The notes beneath the pieces are model-generated. The model saw only the letters and a list, made by a program, of their open reading frames with translations. It was not told the DNA's origin and made no database searches. Shown one piece after another: positions 27,407-35,542 of a stretch of 53,676 bases of DNA (the first letter of the stretch is position 1; every line of letters starts with the position of its first letter). The position numbers and the translations under genes are program-made. The DNA comes from Burkholderiales bacterium RIFCSPLOWO2_12_FULL_61_40 (lineage in GTDB: Bacteria; Pseudomonadota; Gammaproteobacteria; Burkholderiales; Burkholderiaceae_C): positions 84,895-138,570 of the forward strand of contig MESI01000127.1 of NCBI GenBank assembly GCA_001770935.1, in the 5' to 3' direction.

Positions 27407-27437
27407 AAAAAAAGGGCCGGTCAAAACCGGCCCTTTT
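27407..27437. terminator. bidirectional terminator between chemoreceptor and dppA
   Basis: Stem GGGCCGGT (27414-27421) with ACCGGCCC (27426-27433), loop CAAA, flanked by A7 on the left and T4 on the right, so it gives a U-run in both directions. It serves the two convergent genes. Its stem is the same sequence as the terminator at 33245-33273. Confidence 0.88.
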
Positions 27438-27455
27438 GCACACAGCGATTGGCTG

Positions 27456-29084
27456 TTATTTGATGTCCACGCCACGGAAGGTGTGGCGCGCAAACGGGCT
27501 GAGTTTGAAGTCGATGACTTCCTTGCGCACGGGGGCCAGTTGCACCGCGTGGGCGATGGTGAACCAGGGGGCTTGCTCCTTGAAGATCACCTGGGCTTTT
27601 GCGTACAGCTTGGTGCGCTCGCCCACATCGGATACGACTTTGGCCTTTTGGACCAAATCTTCAAATGGTTTGTAGCAGAACTTGGCCACGTTGGAGCCGT
27701 TTTGCTTGGCCGAGCTGCAGCCCAGCAAGGTGTTCAGGAAGTTGTCCGGGTCTCCGTTGTCACCGGTCCAGCCCAGCATGCCCATCTGGTGTTCGCCGGA
27801 CTGCATGCGCTTGCGGTATTCACCCCATTCAAAGCTCTTGATTTCGGCCTTGACGCCGACCTTGGCCAGATCCGCCTGCATCAACTCGGCAATGCGCTTG
27901 GCATTGGGGTTGTAGGGGCGCTGCACGGGCATGGCCCACAGGTCGGTGGAGAAGCCATTGGGGTAGCCAGCGGCTGCCAGCAGCTTCTTGGCTTCTGCGG
28001 GGTTGAAGGCGTCGTCCTTGATGGCCTTGTTGTAAGACCACTGGCCAGGAGGAATGGGGTTGGTGGCGGGGATGCCGGTGCTCAGGTACACCGCCGACAC
28101 AATGGCCTTTTTGTCGATCGCCATGTTGACGGCCTTGCGCACGCGCACGTCATCGAAGGGCTTCTTGGTGGTGTTGTAGGCCATGTAGCCCACGTTCAGG
28201 CCGGGTTGCTCCAGCATGGTGACGTTGGCGTCCTTGCGCATGGCGTCCAGGTCTGCTGGATTGGGGTAGGGCATCACATGGCACTCACCCTTTTGCAGCT
28301 TGGCCCAGCGCACCGAGGCATCGGGCGTGATAGCAAAAATCAGGTTGTCAATTTTGGCTTTGCCAGCATGGTGTTGGGCAAAGGCCTTGAAGCGGACGAT
28401 GGCGTCTTTTTGGTACTGCACCAACTGGAAAGGACCGGTGCCCAGGGGGTCCTGGTCAATTTTTTCAGGCGTGCCCGCTTTCAGCATGGCAATGGCGTAT
28501 TCCTTGGACTGAACACCGGCCCATTGCATGGCCATGTTGGCGAGGAAGGGGGCTTCTGGCTGGTTCAGGGTGAACTTGACCGTGTACTCATCCACCTTGT
28601 CCACCGATTTCAACAGCGCGGGCATGCCCATGTCGCCAAAGTAGGCATGGTTGGGGCTGGTGACACGGAAGTAGGGGTCGTTCTCTTTCCACTGGCGTTC
28701 AATCATGAACAACACGTCATCGGCATTGAAGTCGCGCGTGGGTTGGAAGTGCTTGTTGGACTGCCACTTCACCCCTTTGCGAAGCTTGAAGGTGTATTCC
28801 AGTCCGTCTTTGGAGACGGTCCAGCTTTCCGCCAGGCCGGGCACAACTTTGGTGCCGCCGCGTTCGAAATCGACGAGGTTGTCGTAAATCTGTTCGGTCA
28901 CGTCAAAAGAGGTACCCGTGGTGTTGACGCCGGGATAAAAATTCTCGGGGCTGCCTTCGGAGCAATACACCAGGGTTTTGGCGGCGGCGGGTGCCATCGC
29001 CAAAATGGCGGGCAGCGCCAATGCACACAGCAAGGCGGTCTTGCTGGGGCGCATACGGGGCGCGCCTGAAGTCGAACGGGTCAT
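27456..29084 (-). CDS. dppA: dipeptide-type ABC transporter substrate-binding protein
   Basis: 542-aa periplasmic binding protein of the SBP_bac_5 family. Signal peptide near residues 11-33 (ALLCALALPAILAMAPAAA), then TLVYCSEGSPENFYPG, the opening strand shared with E. coli DppA. DPLGTGPFQL and SVDKVDEYTVKFTL are conserved family segments. AGGAG (29091-29096 on the minus strand) supports the ATG at 29084; a second ATG at 29054 is possible. It is the last gene of the set, after the ATPases, whereas dppA is usually first. A terminator-like hairpin lies just before its ribosome-binding site. Dipeptide is the likely ligand; heme or other peptides are possible. Confidence 0.9.
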   Translation of the reverse strand: MTRSTSGAPRMRPSKTALLCALALPAILAMAPAAAKTLVYCSEGSPENFYPGVNTTGTSFDVTEQIYDNLVDFERGGTKVVPGLAESWTVSKDGLEYTFKLRKGVKWQSNKHFQPTRDFNADDVLFMIERQWKENDPYFRVTSPNHAYFGDMGMPALLKSVDKVDEYTVKFTLNQPEAPFLANMAMQWAGVQSKEYAIAMLKAGTPEKIDQDPLGTGPFQLVQYQKDAIVRFKAFAQHHAGKAKIDNLIFAITPDASVRWAKLQKGECHVMPYPNPADLDAMRKDANVTMLEQPGLNVGYMAYNTTKKPFDDVRVRKAVNMAIDKKAIVSAVYLSTGIPATNPIPPGQWSYNKAIKDDAFNPAEAKKLLAAAGYPNGFSTDLWAMPVQRPYNPNAKRIAELMQADLAKVGVKAEIKSFEWGEYRKRMQSGEHQMGMLGWTGDNGDPDNFLNTLLGCSSAKQNGSNVAKFCYKPFEDLVQKAKVVSDVGERTKLYAKAQVIFKEQAPWFTIAHAVQLAPVRKEVIDFKLSPFARHTFRGVDIK

Positions 29085-29097
29085 GAATGAACTCCTG

Positions 29098-29120
29098 AAA
29101 AATGGGCTGCTGTACAGCCC
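29098..29120 (-). terminator. terminator- or attenuator-like hairpin between dppF and dppA
   Basis: On the minus strand GGGCTG-TACAG-CAGCCC (29120-29104) is followed by A and T5, ending 1-2 nt before the AGGAG of dppA. It may stop part of the dppF read-through or influence dppA translation. The stem is only 6 bp. Confidence 0.4.
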
Positions 29121-29201
29121 CAATAGGTTTGGACTCGGCAACATGCCGGGCCACTGAACCTCAATATTACGGGATTAAACAGTTTGTGCGTACTGGGGTT
29201 G

Positions 29202-30218
29202 TTACCGGGTTGCCAGGTTTTTTGCTTCGAAACATGCGACCTTGCGCCCCAGCAGTTCCTGCAGCACCGGCCGCTCCTTGTGGCAGCGTTCGGTGGCATG
29301 CGGACAGCGCGTAGAAAACACGCAACCTTTGGGCGGATTCAGCGGAGAGGGCAGCTCGCCTTTGAGTACGATGCGCCGCTGTGCGGGACCGCTGCCAGCC
29401 AGGCCTGGCGTTGAGGCCAGCAGGGCTTGTGTGTAGGGATGCAAAGGCTGGTGGAAGAGGGCGTTCTTCTCGCCTTGCTCTACTGTGTGGCCGAGGTACA
29501 TGACCAGTACATCGTGTGCGATATGGCGCACCACACCCAGGTCATGCGAGATGAACAGGTAGGCCAGTCCCAGGTCGCGCTGCAGGTCTGACAGCAGGTT
29601 CAAGACCTGTGCCTGGATGGATACGTCCAGGGCCGACACCGGCTCATCCGCCACCACCAGCGAGGGGTTGAGCATGAGTGCCCGTGCAATCGCAATGCGC
29701 TGGCGTTGGCCGCCCGAGAACATGTGCGGGTAGCGGTCATAGTGCTCCGGGCGCAAGCCCACCAGGGCCAGCATGGAGCGCGCCTTTTCGGCCCGTTCCT
29801 GTTTGCTGAGCTGGGTGTTGATTTCCAGCGGGGCTTCCAGAATCTGGCCAATGCGTTTGCGCGGATTGAGCGAGCCGTAAGGGTTCTGGAACACCAGCTG
29901 CACTTTTTGGCGCAAGGCGTGTTTCTCGTCGGCCGGTGCGGTGACCACGTCCACACCAGCGATGGTGAGGGCGCCGCCGGTCGGTGATTCGATCAGCGAG
30001 ACCATGCGCGCCAGGGTGGACTTGCCGCAGCCGGATTCACCGACGATGGCCAGTGTTTTGCCCGCCTGGACCGAGAACGACACACCGCCCACCGCTTGCA
30101 GCAGGTCGGGTTTGCGCAGCAGCCCTTTGCTGATGGGGTAGACGCGCTGCAACTGGTCAGCGCGCACGACGGTGGCACCGGTGGCGGCCGATGGGGCCAA
30201 GGTGGGAGTGGAGTTCAT
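29202..30218 (-). CDS. dppF: dipeptide ABC transporter ATP-binding protein
   Basis: 338-aa ABC ATPase: Walker [15 protein letters not shown]-loop [15 protein letters not shown], signature [15 protein letters not shown], Walker [14 protein letters not shown], His switch FISHDLGVV, then the C-terminal oligopeptide-transporter extension with cysteines ([14 protein letters not shown]). In this family those cysteines can hold an iron-sulfur cluster. The ATG at 30218 overlaps the dppD stop as ATGA, which fixes the start against a longer frame to 30323. Energises the DppBC channel together with DppD. Confidence 0.94.
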   Translation of the reverse strand: MNSTPTLAPSAATGATVVRADQLQRVYPISKGLLRKPDLLQAVGGVSFSVQAGKTLAIVGESGCGKSTLARMVSLIESPTGGALTIAGVDVVTAPADEKHALRQKVQLVFQNPYGSLNPRKRIGQILEAPLEINTQLSKQERAEKARSMLALVGLRPEHYDRYPHMFSGGQRQRIAIARALMLNPSLVVADEPVSALDVSIQAQVLNLLSDLQRDLGLAYLFISHDLGVVRHIAHDVLVMYLGHTVEQGEKNALFHQPLHPYTQALLASTPGLAGSGPAQRRIVLKGELPSPLNPPKGCVFSTRCPHATERCHKERPVLQELLGRKVACFEAKNLATR

Positions 30219-31213
30219 GCGGACACCTCGTGAGCCGTAGTGCTGCGTGCAGCTTCGCCAATGGGGTAGTGGCAACGCACGGCCCCGTCTTTCCATGCAC
30301 GCAAGGGGGGGCGGGTTAAACACAGCCCGTCGTTGGCATAGGCGCAGCGCGGTGCAAACAGGCAGCCCTTGGGGCGGTCAAACAGGCCCGGCACCATGCC
30401 GGGGATGGTGGCGAGCCGGTCCAAACCATGGCTGCGCTCGGGCATGGCGGCCATCAGGGCTTCGGTATAGGGGTGCTGGGGGGCGGTGAACAGCGCGTTG
30501 GCACTGTGCTGCTCCATGACCTGGCCGGCGTACATCACGGCCACCCGCTGGGCCATTTCATTCACGACGCCCATGTTGTGGGTGATCAGCACCAACGCCA
30601 TGCCGCGGTCTTTTTGCAGGCTGCGCAACAGGTCCAGGATTTGGGCCTGGATGGTCACGTCCAGTGCCGTGGTGGGTTCATCCGCAATCAGCAGCTTGGG
30701 GTTGCAGGCAATGGCCATGGCGATCATCACCCGCTGGCTCATGCCGCCGGACAGCTGGTGGGGGTAGACGCCCAAGCGGCTTTCCGGCGCGGGGATGCCT
30801 ACTTGCTCCAGCAGTTCGATGGAGCGCTTGCGGGCGGCGGCCTTGTTCAGTCCCAGGTGTAGTTTGAGGGTTTCCGCCAACTGAAAGCCCACGGTAAAGC
30901 AAGGGTTCAGGCTGGTGGTGGGGTCCTGGAAAATCATCGACAAATCTTTGCCGATGAGGCGGCGCTTTTCCGGGTCCGAGAGTTTGAGCAGGTCGTTCCC
31001 ATCAAAACGCAAGGTGTCGGCGCGCACCCGTCCGGGGTAGGCCACCAGGCCCATCAGGGCCATCATGGTGACGCTCTTGCCCGAGCCCGATTCGCCCACA
31101 ATGCCCAGGACTTCACCCTTCTCCAGGGTGAGGCTGACGCCGTCCACGGCATGCATCACGCCGTTGTGCGATGGAAACTCCACCGACAGATTTTCTATTT
31201 CAAGCAGTGCCAT
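30215..31213 (-). CDS. dppD: dipeptide ABC transporter ATP-binding protein
   Basis: 332-aa ABC ATPase: Walker [18 protein letters not shown]-loop [12 protein letters not shown], signature [16 protein letters not shown], Walker [13 protein letters not shown], His switch LITHNMGVV, and a C-terminal extension with the [15 protein letters not shown] cysteine pattern. It pairs with DppF as the two different ATPases of a Dpp/Opp system. 27 bp separate it from dppC; it overlaps dppF by 4 bp. Confidence 0.94.
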   Translation of the reverse strand: MALLEIENLSVEFPSHNGVMHAVDGVSLTLEKGEVLGIVGESGSGKSVTMMALMGLVAYPGRVRADTLRFDGNDLLKLSDPEKRRLIGKDLSMIFQDPTTSLNPCFTVGFQLAETLKLHLGLNKAAARKRSIELLEQVGIPAPESRLGVYPHQLSGGMSQRVMIAMAIACNPKLLIADEPTTALDVTIQAQILDLLRSLQKDRGMALVLITHNMGVVNEMAQRVAVMYAGQVMEQHSANALFTAPQHPYTEALMAAMPERSHGLDRLATIPGMVPGLFDRPKGCLFAPRCAYANDGLCLTRPPLRAWKDGAVRCHYPIGEAARSTTAHEVSA

Positions 31214-31240
31214 GGTGTTGTGCTCTGTGCTGCAGTGGAG

Positions 31241-32143
31241 TTAACGCTTGAGCTTGGGGTCCAGCGCATCGCGCAGACCATCACCCAGCAGGTTGAATGC
31301 CAAGACGGTGACCAGGATGGCCAAGCCCGGAAAGGTCACCACCCACCAGGCGCGCAGCACGAACTCGCGTGCGTCGGCCAGCATGGTGCCCCATTCGGGT
31401 GAGGGCGGTTGCGCGCCCAGGCCCAGAAAGCCCAGGGCCGCCGCATCCAGAATGGCGGTGGAAATACCCAAGGAGGCTTGCACGATCAAAGGCGCGGTGC
31501 AGTTGGGCAGCACTTCGCTGAACATGAGCCGCCAGTGGCCTGCTCCGCCCATGCGGGCTGCCGTGACATAGTCCCGCGAGACCTCCGAGATCACTGCGGC
31601 GCGGGTGATACGCACATAGTGCGGCAGCACGACGATGGACACCGCCAGCATGGCGTTCATCATGCCTGGCCCCAAAATGGCCACAATCACAATCGCCAGC
31701 AGCAGGCTGGGCAGGGTGAGAATGATGTCCATGATGCGCATGATGGCGATCTCGAACATCCCGCGAAAGTAACCCGCCAGCAGGCCCAGCACCGTGCCGA
31801 CAATGACCGAGACGGTCACCACCGCAATGCCGATCAACAGGGACAGCCGGGCCCCGTGGATCAGCCGCGACAAAATATCGCGGCCAATGGCGTCGGTGCC
31901 CAGCAGGTGGGCCGCAGAGCCACCGGCTTGCCAGGCGGGGGGGACCAGAAACACGCTGTTGTCGGTGAGGTCGGGGGCGTAGGGTGCGATGAGGGGGGCG
32001 AACGCGGCGAGCAGCAGCACCGCCACCACTATCAACAAGCCAGCAACGGCGCCTTTGTTGGCGCTGAAGTAACGCCAGAAATCGCGCAGGGGGTGTACTG
32101 GTGCGGCCTGACCCACGGTATCCAGGGAGATTGAAGTTGTCAT
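31241..32143 (-). CDS. dppC: dipeptide ABC transporter permease
   Basis: 300-aa inner-membrane permease with six predicted helices, the first in GAVAGLLIVVAVLLLAAFAPLI. The cytoplasmic coupling (EAA) loop is recognisable at YVTAARMGGAGHWRLMFSEVLPN. An N-terminal segment with PVHPLRDFWRYF is typical of DppC/OppC. Its ATG overlaps the dppB stop by 4 bp, so the two channel subunits should be made in equal amounts. Confidence 0.94.
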   Translation of the reverse strand: MTTSISLDTVGQAAPVHPLRDFWRYFSANKGAVAGLLIVVAVLLLAAFAPLIAPYAPDLTDNSVFLVPPAWQAGGSAAHLLGTDAIGRDILSRLIHGARLSLLIGIAVVTVSVIVGTVLGLLAGYFRGMFEIAIMRIMDIILTLPSLLLAIVIVAILGPGMMNAMLAVSIVVLPHYVRITRAAVISEVSRDYVTAARMGGAGHWRLMFSEVLPNCTAPLIVQASLGISTAILDAAALGFLGLGAQPPSPEWGTMLADAREFVLRAWWVVTFPGLAILVTVLAFNLLGDGLRDALDPKLKR

Positions 32144-33150
32144 TTTTGGTGCCTGATGCGTGGATTGATGATTCCGTAGGCCAGGTCAACGAGCAAATTC
32201 ACGCCCATTACCACAGCCCCCAGCAACAGCATGCCGCCCTGTAACACGGGATAGTCGCGTCGGCTGATGGCTTCGATCAGCCATTTACCGACACCGGGCC
32301 AGGAAAAAATGGTCTCGGTCAGAATGGCACCGGTGAACAGCACCCCCACTTGCAGCCCGATCACGGTGATGACCGGAATGAGCGCGTTGCGCAGGGCGTG
32401 CACCGTGACCACGCGCATATTCGACAGGCCTTTGGCACGTGCGGTGCGGATGTAGTCTTCCCCCAGCACCTCCAGCATGGCCGAACGCGTCATGCGCGCA
32501 ATCACGGCCAGCGGGTTGGTGCCCAGAACCACCATGGGCAAAATCAGGTGCGATGCCGCCGAAAGAAAGGCCCCTTTTTCATCAGACAGCAGGGTGTCGA
32601 TCAGCAAAAATCCGGTGGTCGGCTCAATGAAGTACTGCACGGCGATACGGCCCGACACCGGCGTCAGATCCAGTTGCACGGAAAACAGCAGAATCAGCAA
32701 CAGCCCCCACCAGAAGATGGGCATGGAGTAGCCGGTGAGCGACACCCCCATGACCCCATGGTCCAGAAAGGAGTTGCGTTTGACCGCGGCCAATATCCCG
32801 GCCGGAATGCCCAGCAGCAGCGCAAACAGAATGGCGCACAGCGCCAGCTCAATGGTGGCCGGAAACAGCGCGGCAAACTCGTCCAGCACCGCGGTCTGGG
32901 TGATGACCGACTTGCCCAGGTCGCCGTGCAGAACCTTGCCGATGTAGATGCCGTACTGCACCATCACCGGTTTGTCCAGCCCGTATTCTTTGAGCAGTAC
33001 CGCGTGGCGGGTGGCATCAATGCCGCGTTCGCCTGCCAGGGTTTCGATGGGGTCGCCAGGCACCATGCGAATCAAGAAAAACGCCAACAGCGTCATCCCG
33101 AAAAACGTCGGAATGATCAAGCTCAGGCGCGTGAAAATAAAGCGCAGCAT
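32140..33150 (-). CDS. dppB: dipeptide ABC transporter permease
   Basis: 336-aa inner-membrane permease beginning MLRFIFTRLSLIIPTFFGMT, the standard first helix of DppB/OppB, followed by RMVPGDPIETL. The coupling loop YIRTARAKGLSNMRVVTVHALRNA is clear. First gene of the unit dppB-dppC-dppD-dppF-dppA. The upstream region holds a palindrome that could be an operator. Confidence 0.94.
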   Translation of the reverse strand: MLRFIFTRLSLIIPTFFGMTLLAFFLIRMVPGDPIETLAGERGIDATRHAVLLKEYGLDKPVMVQYGIYIGKVLHGDLGKSVITQTAVLDEFAALFPATIELALCAILFALLLGIPAGILAAVKRNSFLDHGVMGVSLTGYSMPIFWWGLLLILLFSVQLDLTPVSGRIAVQYFIEPTTGFLLIDTLLSDEKGAFLSAASHLILPMVVLGTNPLAVIARMTRSAMLEVLGEDYIRTARAKGLSNMRVVTVHALRNALIPVITVIGLQVGVLFTGAILTETIFSWPGVGKWLIEAISRRDYPVLQGGMLLLGAVVMGVNLLVDLAYGIINPRIRHQK

Positions 33151-33217
33151 GGGTTGGGAGCAGGTTAGGTTGTAGGGAATGCACCGCTTAGGTGCGCCAA
33201 GGCCGCGATTCTAATGT

Positions 33218-33227
33218 TGTCTAGACA
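33218..33227. promoter_or_regulatory. TGTCTAGACA palindrome upstream of dppB, candidate operator
   Basis: A 10-bp perfect palindrome about 70 bp upstream of the dppB ATG, next to a TAGAAT-like -10 on the minus strand (33215-33210). The centre GTCTAGAC resembles sites of HutC-type GntR regulators. No such regulator is in the window. Confidence 0.3.
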
Positions 33228-33244
33228 TGTAAACACAACTGGGC

Positions 33245-33273
33245 AAAAAAAAGGGCCGGTTCAACCGGCCCTT
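33245..33273 (-). terminator. Rho-independent terminator of the SWIB gene
   Basis: Stem AAGGGCCGG (33251-33259) with CCGGCCCTT (33265-33273), 5-nt loop, followed on the minus strand by a T8 run. It ends 20 bp after the SWIB stop codon. Confidence 0.88.
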
Positions 33274-33293
33274 GGCTTCAAAGCAGGAGGTGC

Positions 33294-33755
33294 TTACTTG
33301 AGGTGCTTGCCGATCAGGCCGGCCATTTCAAACATGGACACTTGTACTTTGCCGAAGACTTCCTTCAGCTTGGCATCGGCGTTGATCATGCGCTTGTTGA
33401 CTGCGTCCTGGAGCTTGTTTTTCTTGATGTAAGCCCACAGCTTGCTCACCACTTCGGTGCGGGGCAGGGGTGTTGCGCCGACCACGGCAGCCAGTGCGGC
33501 GCTGGGGGTCAGGGCTTTCATGAATGCAGCATTGACGGTGCGCTTTTTCGCGGGAGCGGCGGCCTTCTTGGCGGGAGCGGCTTTTTTAGCGGGGGCGGCA
33601 GCCTTCTTGGCAGGAGCAGCGGCTTTTTTCGCGGGAGCGGCCTTGGGAGCAGCTGCTTTTACAGCGACTTTTTTCGCAGGAGCTGCTGCTTTTGCGGGGG
33701 CCGCTTTTTTTGCGGGAGCAGCTTTTTTAGCTGGTGCTTTTTTCGCAGTTGCCAT
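33294..33755 (-). CDS. SWIB/MDM2 domain protein with histone H1-like Lys/Ala/Pro-rich N-terminus
   Basis: 153-aa basic protein. Residues 2-75 are repeats of the AKKAAPAKKAA type, like the C-terminal tail of eukaryotic histone H1 and bacterial AlgP/Hc proteins; residues about 77-153 form a SWIB domain (AFMKALTPSAALAAVVGA, then VVSKLWAYIKKNKLQD). The role is inferred to be chromosome binding or compaction through the lysine-rich part. The ATG at 33755 has AAGGAC upstream; the longer frame to 33788 lacks one. A strong terminator follows. The repeat tract may vary in length between strains. Confidence 0.9.
   Translation of the reverse strand: MATAKKAPAKKAAPAKKAAPAKAAAPAKKVAVKAAAPKAAPAKKAAAPAKKAAAPAKKAAPAKKAAAPAKKRTVNAAFMKALTPSAALAAVVGATPLPRTEVVSKLWAYIKKNKLQDAVNKRMINADAKLKEVFGKVQVSMFEMAGLIGKHLK
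33541..33750 (-). repeat. degenerate tandem repeat coding the Lys/Ala/Pro tract
   Basis: Imperfect repetition of GCC/GCT-AAG/AAA-AAG codons inside the SWIB gene, visible on the plus strand as alternating TTTTTT-rich and GCGGGAGC-type blocks. Prone to slippage and recombination. Confidence 0.8.
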
Positions 33756-33786
33756 GATTGATTGTCCTTCTAGAAGTTGATTAATC

Positions 33787-33895
33787 ACCAGTGAAAAAGC
33801 GCTTCTTCACTGGTAACCCGGATGCTACTGGTAAAAAAGCACGTTTCCAAGCGGGAAACTACTTTTTCACAGGGGAATGTTGTTTTTTTCATTGG
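33787..33895. promoter_or_regulatory. cluster of four CCAGTGAAAAA motifs between SWIB and rraA genes
   Basis: Plus strand 33788-33798 is exact; minus-strand copies at 33813-33803 (CCAGTGAAGAA), 33873-33863 (CCTGTGAAAAA) and 33895-33885 (CCAATGAAAAA) each differ by one base. The first two form a 9-bp hairpin (ACCAGTGAA/TTCACTGGT). They lie in the 176-bp region shared by the divergent genes. Confidence 0.45.
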
Positions 33896-33931
33896 AGAAT
33901 AGAAGCCCCAACTGAACAGGAACCACCCGAT

Positions 33932-34453
33932 ATGCCAGACAACTTTGCCACCTGTGACCTTTGCGATGGCCACAAAAATGATTCGACCGGAGATTTTCGC
34001 GTGTTGCCGCCCGTGTTTCGGGACTACGGACAGGTGCGCAAATTCGCAGGACCGGTGGTGACCGTCAAGTGTTTTGAAGACAACACGCTGGTGAAGGCGG
34101 CGGTGGATTCCGTGGGTTTTGTGGAGACGCCCCAGGGCCGGGTGGGCCAGGTGCTGGTGGTGGATGGCGGTGCTTCGCTACGTCGGGCTTTGCTGGGCGG
34201 CAATCTGGGCGCTGCAGCGGCCCGCAACGGCTGGGCGGGGGTGGTGATTGACGGCTGCGTGCGGGACACGGCCGAGCTGGCGGGCCATGCCGTGGGCATC
34301 CGTGCCTTGGCCGCCATGCCGCTGCCGACCGAAAAGCGCAATGAGGGCCAGGCCAATGTCGCGGTGCAGCTGCAGGGCGTCTGGGTACGCCCTGGCGACT
34401 GGCTGTATGCCGACGAAGACGGTATCGTGGTGGCGTCTAAGCCACTGGTGTAA
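33932..34453 (+). CDS. rraA: RraA-family protein (RNase E activity regulator / HMG aldolase fold)
   Basis: 173-aa protein of the RraA fold. FRDYGQVRKFAGPVVTVKCFEDNTLVKA is the N-terminal block and GGNLGAAAARNGWAGVVIDGCVRDTAEL the phosphate/metal-binding block. E. coli RraA binds RNase E and slows mRNA decay, but close relatives are 4-hydroxy-4-methyl-2-oxoglutarate aldolases carrying the same GxxxGxxAxxxGxxGxVxDGxxRD pattern, so the biochemical role is uncertain. The ATG at 33932 (MPDNFATCDLCD) is preferred to an upstream frame running through the motif cluster. Its last 17 bp overlap the 3' end of the DMT transporter gene on the other strand. Confidence 0.85.
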   Translation: MPDNFATCDLCDGHKNDSTGDFRVLPPVFRDYGQVRKFAGPVVTVKCFEDNTLVKAAVDSVGFVETPQGRVGQVLVVDGGASLRRALLGGNLGAAAARNGWAGVVIDGCVRDTAELAGHAVGIRALAAMPLPTEKRNEGQANVAVQLQGVWVRPGDWLYADEDGIVVASKPLV

Positions 34454-35399
34454 TTCTGCGGCGGGCTGGCAAGGTGGCCAGCACCACGCCCAGCAGCGCG
34501 ATGGAGAAGGCCAGCAACTGCATACCACCCAGGGATTCACCCAGTACGAATACCCCCACCAAAGCTGCAGAAATGGGCAGCATGACGGTGAACACGCCCG
34601 CACGCGCGGCGGGCACCGTTTTCAGGCCCGTCATCCACAGCCACACGGTCCACACACTGGCGGCGAGCGCGTAAAACACCAGCAGCACCCAGGAGGGCGC
34701 ACCCACCGATGCAAAGTCGAAATGCCAGGCGGCGTAAAGGCCCAGCGGTGTCATCAGCAGGAAACCCCACAGATTGATCAAGGCGGTGATGCGCTTGGGC
34801 GACAAGGCGCCGGTCAATTTTTTTCCAATGACGGCATAAGCGGCTTCGCACACCACAGCACAAAAGACCAGCAGATTGCCCAATAGGGCCTGGTTATGGG
34901 CCAAATCGGCCTCTGGCCCCCGTATGGATTGCGCAGGCAGCTCACTTTTTGATAGCGCCAGCATGCCGATGCCGAGTGCACTGCAGGCAACCGCAGCCCA
35001 TACCCGCAGCCCGATGCGCTCCTTGAGAAAGGCCCAGCTCATCACCGCTACGACAGCGGGGATCGCCGCCATGATGACTCCGGCCGACACGGCACTGGTC
35101 ATGCTCACGCCGAACAGCATGCAAATGGAAAACAAAAAATTGCCCAAAAATGACTCTAAAAACAGCAGGCGGCGCGTCGTCGGCGCCAGGGGCGCTTCGT
35201 GTGGGGGGCGTTTCAGCCAGTGCGCCATGGCAAGGCCTCCAATGCCAAAGCGCAGCCAGGCCAGCAGAAAAACCGGGAGTGCCACCACCAGGGGCTTGGA
35301 GAGTGCGACGTAGCTGCCCACCAGGGACATGCTCATCGCCAGGAACAGGTAGGCCATCGGGCGGCTGGGGGCGGGGTGGGGCGGTGAGAGGGAAGGCAT
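34437..35399 (-). CDS. DMT-superfamily transporter (EamA type)
   Basis: 320-aa membrane protein with ten predicted helices in two EamA repeats (about 15-150 and 170-315). Family members export amino acids or other metabolites; the substrate is not inferable. The loop after helix 5, residues 148-167 (SKSELPAQSIRGPEAD), is encoded by a copy of a dispersed DNA repeat (34901-34956), so this loop was probably gained by an in-frame insertion. It overlaps rraA tail to tail by 17 bp and is divergent from the agmatinase-family gene, which hints at, but does not show, a link to amino acid export. Confidence 0.88.
   Translation of the reverse strand: MPSLSPPHPAPSRPMAYLFLAMSMSLVGSYVALSKPLVVALPVFLLAWLRFGIGGLAMAHWLKRPPHEAPLAPTTRRLLFLESFLGNFLFSICMLFGVSMTSAVSAGVIMAAIPAVVAVMSWAFLKERIGLRVWAAVACSALGIGMLALSKSELPAQSIRGPEADLAHNQALLGNLLVFCAVVCEAAYAVIGKKLTGALSPKRITALINLWGFLLMTPLGLYAAWHFDFASVGAPSWVLLVFYALAASVWTVWLWMTGLKTVPAARAGVFTVMLPISAALVGVFVLGESLGGMQLLAFSIALLGVVLATLPARRRITPVA
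34901..34956 (-). repeat. dispersed 56-bp repeat embedded in the DMT transporter gene
   Basis: Read on the minus strand (the coding strand) it begins GCTATCAAAA, contains TGCGCAAT and TACGGGGGC, and ends AGGCCGATTTGG. Aligned without gaps to 50488-50543 it matches at 42 of 56 positions (75%). The insertion keeps the reading frame open across the full copy. Confidence 0.75.
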
Positions 35400-35542
35400 T
35401 GAACGGTCTTGCGGAAGGAATGGGAGAACCCGGCAAGCCTACCGCATTGCGTCGCAGTGGTTTGACGCCTCGGTGGCAAATTGGTACCAAAGTGGAGGCT
35501 GGTTTGCGCTACCTTTGGCGCTCCCATTCACAAAGGCCCTTT

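Noticed and set aside
33541..33750. CRISPR-like or minisatellite array
   Set aside because: The repeats are codon-level, imperfect and lie inside an open frame that codes a Lys/Ala/Pro tail; there are no spacers.
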